The position numbers were made by a program, and so were the translations under genes. This document shows positions 1-4,824 of a stretch of 6,423 nucleotides of DNA, piece by piece (position 1 is the stretch's first letter; each line of letters starts with the position of its first letter). Location: positions 1 to 6,423 of the forward strand of contig JABWBL010000201.1 of assembly GCA_013360535.1 (NCBI GenBank), read 5' to 3'. The notes beneath the pieces are model-generated. The model was not told the DNA's origin, did no database searches, and was given only the letters and a program-made list of their open reading frames with translations. Origin of the DNA: Planctomycetaceae bacterium (GTDB lineage Bacteria > Planctomycetota > UBA1135 > GCA-002686595).

Positions 1-534
1 GACCAGCGCCTCGGGCGCGACGCCGCGCACCTGCTCGAGCGCCTGCGCCACCGTCGCGCCGTGGATCAGCTCCATCGCGAAGTAGGGCGTGCCCTGCGCC
101 TCGCCGACGGTGTAGATCGAGACCACTCCGGGATGCGAGAGGCGCGCGACGGCCTCGGTCTCGCGGCGGAAACGCTCGCGCGAGCGCTCGAAGTACAGGT
201 GTTCCGGCCGGATCAGCTTGAGCGCGACCGTGCGGCCGAGCGATTCCTGCACCGCCTCGTACACGACGCCCATGCCGCCGCTGCCCAGCCGCCGCACGAG
301 CCGGAACTCGCCGAGGCGCTCGGGAAAGGCCATCGCCGCCGCATCCGCGGGCACGAGGTTCATCTCGCGCAGCGCGCTCATCCGCACGCGCAGCTCGCCC
401 GCGAACTCCGGATGCGCCGTGCAGAGCGCCTCGAGCGCGTCGCGCTCGCCGTTCGCCAGCCGCTCGAGCAACTCCGCGACCAGTGCCTCGACCTGATCGA
501 CGGCGCCGGAATCGCTGCCGGGCTGGAGTCCCAT
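1..534 (-). CDS. Hanks-type Ser/Thr protein kinase, N-terminal part (cut by window edge)
   Basis: Reading the minus strand from the ATG at 534-532 gives 178 open codons that run off the left edge. Residues 14-60 are a charged helical stretch (AELLERLANGE, then AHPEF), as often precedes the kinase domain in planctomycete kinases. The kinase domain starts near residue 74. The glycine-rich loop is LGSGGMGVVYEA (83-94), the ATP-anchoring lysine is K106 in VALK, the probable alphaC glutamate is E125 in FRRE, and LSHPGVV (132-138) and the hinge YFAMEL (151-156) follow. The catalytic HRD and DFG motifs lie beyond the edge, so activity cannot be judged. The family phosphorylates Ser/Thr on target proteins, and a transmembrane or sensor domain often follows. 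The frame stays open upstream of the ATG without another clear start, and no Shine-Dalgarno is evident. The gene diverges from an ECF sigma gene, which suggests a signalling partnership (inference). Confidence 0.93.
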   Translation of the reverse strand, partial: MGLQPGSDSGAVDQVEALVAELLERLANGERDALEALCTAHPEFAGELRVRMSALREMNLVPADAAAMAFPERLGEFRLVRRLGSGGMGVVYEAVQESLGRTVALKLIRPEHLYFERSRERFRRETEAVARLSHPGVVSIYTVGEAQGTPYFAMELIHGATVAQALEQVRGVAPEALV

Positions 535-621
535 CGTTGGAATGGTAGCCCGGAATCGCTTCGGTAGCCGGGTTCGGCGAATGGGGATAGCCTTGGGACT
601 CGGCACGGCTCGCGTGCCTGC
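535..621. promoter_or_regulatory. Divergent intergenic region between kinase and ECF sigma genes
   Basis: These 87 bp separate the two divergent start codons and must hold the control signals of both genes unless a promoter lies inside a gene. The word TAGCC occurs three times on the plus strand, at 546-550, 565-569 and 588-592. The first two belong to a longer match, GGTAGCC (544-550 and 563-569), 19 bp apart, or about two helical turns. This could be a protein-binding array, but the words are short and the DNA is GC-rich. No convincing -35/-10 pair was found. The promoter role is inferred from position. Confidence 0.4.
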
Positions 622-1194
622 ATGGATCCGAACTCCGCACCGTCGCGCGAACTCGAAGCGCTGCTCGAGCGCCATCTGGGGGACGTCGAGGGTTACGTGC
701 GCCGCAACATGGGCGCCGACCTCTCGCGCCGCGAATCCTGCGAGGATCTCGTGCAATCGATCTGCCGCGAGGCGCTCGAGTCGCGCGAGCGCTTCCGCTA
801 CGAGGGCGAGGCCGCGTTCCGACGCTGGCTGCTGCAGATCGCGCTCCACAAGCTGATCGACCGGCGCCGCTTCTACTCGGCGCAGCGGCGCGGCGACGCG
901 GTGCGCGCCTCGGACCTGCCGTCGGCCTGGGACATCGAGGCGCTGGCCCGGCTCGCCCGCAGCCTCGGCAGCCCCAGCGGCGAGGCGATGCTGCGCGAGG
1001 ACCTCGAGCGGCTCGCGACGGCCCTCGACCAGCTCGGGGAAACCGACCGCACTCTGATCAAGCTGATCCACATCGAGGGCCGCACCCACGCGGAGGCGGC
1101 CGACCGGCTGGGCTGCACCGAGTCGCAGTCCCGCGGAAGGCTTTTCCTGGCTCTTGCACGGCTCTCGACCCGTCTGCGGCCCTCCCAGGGCTGA
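622..1194 (+). CDS. RNA polymerase sigma factor, ECF subfamily
   Basis: The 190-residue product has the size and layout of an ECF sigma factor, which directs RNA polymerase to a small promoter set in response to a signal. Region 2 spans about residues 11-91: LEALLERHLGDVEGYVRR, then CEDLVQSIC (40-48, the ExDLVQ-type core-binding helix), then FRRWLLQIALHKLIDRRR (66-83), the region 2.3/2.4 segment for promoter melting and -10 recognition. A linker covers about 92-121. Region 4 spans about 122-187, with the helix-turn-helix RTHAEAADRLGCTESQSRGR (154-173) that would read the -35 element. No separate anti-sigma gene follows. Its divergent neighbour is a Ser/Thr kinase, which matches planctomycete ECF groups that lack classical anti-sigma factors and are thought to be kinase-controlled (family knowledge). 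The start is the ATG at 622, with no obvious Shine-Dalgarno. Which ECF group it belongs to cannot be decided by eye. Confidence 0.93.
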   Translation: MDPNSAPSRELEALLERHLGDVEGYVRRNMGADLSRRESCEDLVQSICREALESRERFRYEGEAAFRRWLLQIALHKLIDRRRFYSAQRRGDAVRASDLPSAWDIEALARLARSLGSPSGEAMLREDLERLATALDQLGETDRTLIKLIHIEGRTHAEAADRLGCTESQSRGRLFLALARLSTRLRPSQG

Positions 1195-1271
1195 GCGAGC
1201 GCCGGTCGGGCAGATTTCCCCGGGAAACCCATCAACGCGGGCCGGCGGACGACGCTCTGAAACCCGCCCTG

Positions 1272-1329
1272 CGTCGCGGGGCCAACGCGACGGCTCCCCG
1301 CGAGCCCGCTCCCGAGGGCCTGAGCCCTC
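1272..1329 (+). promoter_or_regulatory. Hairpin cluster in the leader upstream of the HAF-repeat gene
   Basis: The 164-bp gap between the sigma gene and the next gene contains three possible stems. The first pairs 1272-1278 with 1286-1292 (CGTCGCG/CGCGACG, 7 bp, loop 7). The second pairs 1274-1281 with 1296-1303 (TCGCGGGG/CCCCGCGA, 8 bp, loop 14) and excludes the first. The third pairs 1314-1319 with 1324-1329 (GAGGGC/GCCCTC, 6 bp, loop CTGA). No run of T follows, so a standard intrinsic terminator is not shown. It may end sigma-gene transcription or form a structured 5' leader, or it may be chance pairing in GC-rich DNA. Confidence 0.25.
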
Positions 1330-1358
1330 CCCGACCCACCCCGTTCCCGATCTCCACC

Positions 1359-2894
1359 ATGCGCACCCTCCGGATCGCCGCCCCTGCCGCGGCCCTCGCC
1401 GCCCTCTCGCTCCTCGCGACCGCCCAGACGACGTTCCAGTCGATCCCGCTGCCCGGGACCTGGACGAACCTGCTCGACGTCTCGCCGGACGCCTCCGCGA
1501 TCCTCGCTAGCGACGGCTCGGGCCTGTACGTGTGGACCACGACCACCCCGAGCTGGACGCTCGTCTACTCGGGCTCGGCCTGGAGCGGCAGCGTCTCCAA
1601 CGGCGGCACGCACGTCGCGGCGACCCTGCCCGACCCGAACAACTCGAGCCTCGAGACCGCGGCCCGCTGGAGCGCGAGCACCGGCCAGTGGACGTTCCTG
1701 CCCGGCCTGATCAGCTCGAGCGGCTCGTCGCTCTCGAGCTCCTACGACATCAGCGCGGACGGTTCGGTCGTCGTCGGCCTCGGCTGGGTGACCCCGAACA
1801 CGGCCCACGCCTTCCGCTGGGATGCCGTCAACGGCACCGTCGACCTCGGCTCGTCGGGTGGCAACAGCTCGAGCTCGCGCCCCAACTGCGTGTCCGCCGA
1901 CGGCTCGGTCTGCGCGGGCTGGGACGCGGATCCGGTCACGGGCGCCTGGCGCGCGAACTCGTGGTCGCAAGCGAGCGGTGCGCTGCTGCTCGGCAGCCTC
2001 GACCCCAACGACCCGATCAACGGCTGGAGCGAGTGCTGGGCGATCTCGACCAACGGCCAGTACATCTCCGGTTCGAGCGGCACCGGCCTCTCGACGCCCT
2101 CGGGCTGGGGCCTCGAGCACCTCTTCCGCTGGGATTCGACCAACGGCCTCGTCGACCGCGGCACCTGCAACGTCGACCCCTTCGGCTGGGGCAGCCACAA
2201 CACGATCCCGACCGGCATGAGCGCCGATGGCGTCGTGATCGTCGGCTGGGCCGGCGGCGGCGGCCCCTTCGGCAACCGCGCTCCGTTCATCTCGCGCCAG
2301 GGCGCCCCGATGGCGCGCCTGCAGGACGACCTGCTCGCGCTCGGCCTGCCGGAAGCCTCGACGTGGACCTTCGCGGAAGCGACGGGCGTCTCGGCCGACG
2401 GCCTCACGGTCACGGGCCTCGCCTACGACCCGAACTTCACCTCCTACGCGTTCCGCGTCACCTACCCCGCGGTCTCGCAGACCTACTGCACGGCCAAGAC
2501 CAACAGCCTCGGCTGCGTGCCGGCGATCGCGGCCAATGGTGCCGCGAGCGCCTCGGCGAGCGGTGCGTTCACGCTCTCGGCCTCGAACGTGCTCAACCAG
2601 AAGACGGGCATCCTGTACTACGGCTTCGGCGCCGCGAGCCTCCCCTACCAGGGCGGCACGATGTGCATCTCCGCGCCGCGCGTCCGCACGCCGCAGCTCC
2701 AGTCGGGCGGCAGCGCGTCGGGCAACGACTGCACCGGCAGCTACTCGATGGACTTCAACGCGGTGATCCAGTCGGGTGCGGTTCCGCAGCTCGCCATCGG
2801 CGCCGAGATCTGCGCGCAGTTCTGGTCGCGCGACCCGCAGAGCCCGTCGACGACCGGCCTGACGAACGCGGTGAGCTTCACGATCTTCCCGTGA
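1359..2894 (+). CDS. Secreted HAF-like repeat beta-propeller protein with Cys-rich C-terminal module
   Basis: The 511-residue product starts with a signal peptide (MRTLRIAAPAAALAALSLLA, likely cut after TA at 22), giving a mature QTTFQ end. Residues about 24-372 carry seven copies of a hydrophobic-S-x-D/N-G turn motif, with the serine at 42, 80, 132, 179, 230, 288 and 345. Some are followed by V-V-G and then a [AL]FRW strand (HAFRW 150-154, HLFRW 254-258), the pattern of HAF-family extracellular repeats. Spacing varies from 38 to 58 residues, so the blades are uneven. Residues 376-511 form a separate module: YCTA, then SLGC, C436, C458 and a W-S-RDP segment. The same module ends the next gene. 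The protein is probably exported as an extracellular or envelope binding protein, and no catalytic residues are recognised. The ATG at 1359 is chosen because the signal peptide begins there; no Shine-Dalgarno is seen. Substrate and partner are unknown. Confidence 0.9.
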   Translation: MRTLRIAAPAAALAALSLLATAQTTFQSIPLPGTWTNLLDVSPDASAILASDGSGLYVWTTTTPSWTLVYSGSAWSGSVSNGGTHVAATLPDPNNSSLETAARWSASTGQWTFLPGLISSSGSSLSSSYDISADGSVVVGLGWVTPNTAHAFRWDAVNGTVDLGSSGGNSSSSRPNCVSADGSVCAGWDADPVTGAWRANSWSQASGALLLGSLDPNDPINGWSECWAISTNGQYISGSSGTGLSTPSGWGLEHLFRWDSTNGLVDRGTCNVDPFGWGSHNTIPTGMSADGVVIVGWAGGGGPFGNRAPFISRQGAPMARLQDDLLALGLPEASTWTFAEATGVSADGLTVTGLAYDPNFTSYAFRVTYPAVSQTYCTAKTNSLGCVPAIAANGAASASASGAFTLSASNVLNQKTGILYYGFGAASLPYQGGTMCISAPRVRTPQLQSGGSASGNDCTGSYSMDFNAVIQSGAVPQLAIGAEICAQFWSRDPQSPSTTGLTNAVSFTIFP

Positions 2895-2900
2895 CGCGCC

Positions 2901-2917
2901 GCGGGGCTCTGCCCCGC
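2901..2917 (+). terminator. Possible terminator hairpin 1 after the HAF-repeat gene
   Basis: A perfect 7-bp stem, GCGGGGC/GCCCCGC, has a TCT loop and lies 6 nt after the stop codon. It is compact and GC-rich like an intrinsic terminator stem, but no T tract follows. It could mark or protect the mRNA 3' end. In DNA this rich in GC such a stem is only modest evidence. Confidence 0.35.
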
Positions 2918-2935
2918 CACCCAAGTCCGATCGCG

Positions 2936-2963
2936 GGGCCGGCCGTCGCACGACGGTCGGCCC
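2936..2963 (+). terminator. Possible terminator hairpin 2 before the 58-residue-repeat propeller gene
   Basis: A 12-bp stem pairs 2936-2947 with 2952-2963 with one G-T wobble and a GCAC loop. It is the strongest inverted repeat I found between genes in this window. It sits about 45 nt before the next start codon, so it either ends transcription of the upstream gene or structures the leader of the downstream one. No T tract follows it. Confidence 0.4.
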
Positions 2964-2996
2964 TGCTCGCTCCCACCCGACTGCACAGGCTCCGTT

Positions 2997-3000
2997 AGGA
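2997..3000 (+). promoter_or_regulatory. Shine-Dalgarno-like AGGA for the second propeller gene
   Basis: AGGA lies 7 nt before the ATG at 3008, a proper spacing for ribosome binding. It supports that start, which also begins the signal peptide. The other genes in the window show no comparable site. Confidence 0.45.
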
Positions 3001-3007
3001 TTTCGCC

Positions 3008-4723
3008 ATGGATTCCCGCACGCTTCGCTTCGTGGTGGCCGCACTGTGCGCCGCCCCGCTCGCCGCGCAGACGACGCTCGAGAGCGTCTCGAGCACGGGC
3101 GCGCTCGGCAACCAGTTCAGCGAGGCACCCTCGATTTCCGCCGACGGGCGCTTCCTCGCGTTCCAGAGCGACGCCACGACGCTCGTGGCGGGCGACACGA
3201 ACAACGTCGCCGACATCTTCCTGCGCGACCGCGCGCTGGGGCTCACCACGCGCCTCACCATGGGCCTCGGCGGCGCCGAAACCAACGGCTCCAGCAGCGC
3301 CCCGCAGATCTCCGCGGATGGGCGCGTCGTCACGTTCCTCAGCTGGGCGCTCAACCTCGTCGCCGGCGACACGAACGCGCAGCCCGATGTGTTCGTGCAC
3401 GACATCACGACCGGCATCACCACGCGCGCCAGCGTCAACTCCGCCGGCGTGCAGGCCAACGCGATCTCGTTCGCGCCCACGATCTCGGCCGACGGTCGCT
3501 ACATCGCCTTCCACAGCGCCGCCACCAACCTCGTCACCGGCGACACCAACGGAGCCTGGGACGTGTTCGTGCACGACCGTTCGCTCGCCACCACGACGCG
3601 CGCGGTCAGCTCGATCACCGCCGGCCAGCCGAACGGTCCGTGCGCTGCGGCTTCGCTCTCCGCCGATGGCCGCTTCCTCGCCTTCCACTCGAGCGCCACC
3701 AACCTCGTCGCGGGCGACACCAACGCGGCCTGGGACGTGTTCGTGCGCGACCTGGTGACGGGCGTGACCGAGCGCGTGAGCCTGAGCTCGGCCGGCGTGC
3801 CCGGCAACGCGGGCAGCGTCGAGCCGTCGCTCTCCGCCGACGGGCGCTTCGTCGCCTTCCACAGCGCCGCCACGAACCTCGTCTCCGGCGACTTCAACGC
3901 GGCGGAGGACGTCTTCCTGCGCGACCGCACGCTCGGCCTCACCGTGCGCGCCAGCGTCGGCGCGGGCGGGCTCGAAGGTGACAGCGTCAGCCGCAAGGCG
4001 CGCCTGTCGGCCGACGGCCGCGTGGTCGTGTTCGAGAGCAACGCGTCGACGCTCGACCCCGGCGACCTCAACACGACCTGGGACGTGTTCGCGCACGACC
4101 GCATCACGGGCCTGACCGAGATCGTCAGCGTCGACTCCAACGGCGGCGGCGGCGACTACGCGAGCAACGTCGGCGCGCTCAGCGCGAACGGCCGCTTCGT
4201 CGTGTTCCAGAGCTACGCCACGAACCTCGTCAGCGGCGACACGAACAACACGCGCGACGTCTTCCTGCGCGACCGCGGCAACGACGCGCCGGCGGCCTAC
4301 TGCACGGCGGGCACGACCTCGCTCGGCTGCGTCGCGGCCATCTCCGCCTCAGGTCTCCCCTCGGCGAGCGCGACCTCCGGCTTCACGCTCTCCGTCGCCA
4401 ACCTCGACGGCCAGCGCAGCGGCCTCGTCTTCTACGGCGTCACCGGCGGCGTCGAGTTCCCCTGGGCGCCCGGCAGCTCGAGCTTCCTGTGCGTCAAGTC
4501 GCCGACGCAGCGCCTCCCGCTGCAATCGACCGGCGGCACCGTCGGCTCCTGCGACGGCTCCCTCGCGATCGACTTCCTCGCCTTCCTCGCGGCCAACCCC
4601 GGCTCCCTCGGCCAGCCCTTCTCGTCCGGCGACGCCGTCTACGCCCAAGCCTGGTTCCGCGACCCGCCCAGCCCCAAGTCCACCAGCCTCTCCGCCGGCC
4701 TCGTCTTCACGCTGCAACCCTGA
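3008..4723 (+). CDS. Secreted seven-bladed PD40/TolB-like beta-propeller with Cys-rich C-terminal module
   Basis: The 571-residue product has a signal peptide (residues 1-20, cut after LAA) and a mature QTTLE end. Residues 22-427 consist of seven repeats of exactly 58 residues, each with a [IL]SA[DN]GR turn (serine at 44, 102, 160, 218, 276, 334, 392), a following F-x-S strand, a TNLVxGD-like segment and a D-[VI]-F-x-[RH]-D strand. This is the WD40-like (PD40) repeat seen in TolB-type and many secreted bacterial propellers. Because the first unit starts in mid-blade phase, the N-terminal strand should close the ring with the last blade. Residues 431-571 are the same Cys-rich module as in the preceding protein (C432, C441, C495, C515; ending in W-F-RDP and FTLQP). 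Only three residues separate propeller and module. Seven GDxNxxxD loops might bind metal. It lacks the Tol-Pal context, so a TolB role is unlikely. An extracellular binding or adhesion role is inferred; the ligand is unknown. Confidence 0.93.
   Translation: MDSRTLRFVVAALCAAPLAAQTTLESVSSTGALGNQFSEAPSISADGRFLAFQSDATTLVAGDTNNVADIFLRDRALGLTTRLTMGLGGAETNGSSSAPQISADGRVVTFLSWALNLVAGDTNAQPDVFVHDITTGITTRASVNSAGVQANAISFAPTISADGRYIAFHSAATNLVTGDTNGAWDVFVHDRSLATTTRAVSSITAGQPNGPCAAASLSADGRFLAFHSSATNLVAGDTNAAWDVFVRDLVTGVTERVSLSSAGVPGNAGSVEPSLSADGRFVAFHSAATNLVSGDFNAAEDVFLRDRTLGLTVRASVGAGGLEGDSVSRKARLSADGRVVVFESNASTLDPGDLNTTWDVFAHDRITGLTEIVSVDSNGGGGDYASNVGALSANGRFVVFQSYATNLVSGDTNNTRDVFLRDRGNDAPAAYCTAGTTSLGCVAAISASGLPSASATSGFTLSVANLDGQRSGLVFYGVTGGVEFPWAPGSSSFLCVKSPTQRLPLQSTGGTVGSCDGSLAIDFLAFLAANPGSLGQPFSSGDAVYAQAWFRDPPSPKSTSLSAGLVFTLQP
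3071..4288 (+). repeat. Seven in-phase 174-bp tandem repeats coding propeller blades
   Basis: Seven units of 174 bp (58 codons) follow without any insertion or deletion and match residues 22-427 of the encoded protein. The conserved serine codon of the SADG motif starts at 3137, 3311, 3485, 3659, 3833, 4007 and 4181. Units are diverged overall but keep local DNA identity: 22 bp are identical at 3504-3525 and 3852-3873 (two units apart), and 19 bp at 3554-3572 and 3728-3746 (one unit apart). This points to internal duplication, perhaps with some later gene conversion (inference). Confidence 0.9.
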
Positions 4724-4824
4724 CGCGCCGCGCCACGCGCGAGTTTCCGCCGCCACTTGAACCGCGGCGCGCGGGTGGGCGTTAGCGTTGGGAATGCGCG
4801 AGGGTCGCCTCGCGCCGCTTCCCG

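Noticed and set aside
61..567. A plus-strand frame of 168 codons over the kinase gene.
   Set aside because: The minus strand encodes an unmistakable kinase N-lobe here with glycine loop, VALK lysine and hinge; the plus frame has no domain.
1215..1227. Inverted repeat TTTCCC-C-GGGAAA, with GGAAAC resembling an ECF -35 element.
   Set aside because: No matching -10 element at a normal distance could be identified, and one short palindrome is too weak to call a promoter or operator.
1532..2998. A 488-codon plus-strand frame overlapping the first propeller gene.
   Set aside because: It is an alternate frame of a well-supported gene, Arg/Pro/His-rich, without signal peptide or domain.
873..3044. 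A 723-codon open frame on the minus strand.
   Set aside because: It lies antisense to the sigma gene and the first propeller gene, its product is a low-complexity Arg/Ala/Gly-rich chain without domains, and GC-rich codon bias keeps antisense frames open. The plus-strand products have clear domains and signal peptides.
2741..4096. A 451-codon minus-strand open frame with repeated HEHVPG/VARDEV-like segments.
   Set aside because: The repetition is only the antisense image of the 174-bp blade repeats on the plus strand; the protein is Arg/Glu/Ala-rich with no recognisable fold.
3071..4288. Regular repeats considered as a CRISPR array or other noncoding array.
   Set aside because: The 174-bp period is a multiple of three, lies wholly inside an open frame and encodes propeller blades with conserved protein motifs; no identical repeat-spacer pattern exists.
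4724..4771. A 9-bp inverted repeat (CGCGCCGCG at 4724-4732 and CGCGGCGCG at 4763-4771) after the second propeller gene.
   Set aside because: The 30-nt loop, pure C/G content and lack of a T tract make a terminator call unsupported; it is easily expected by chance here.
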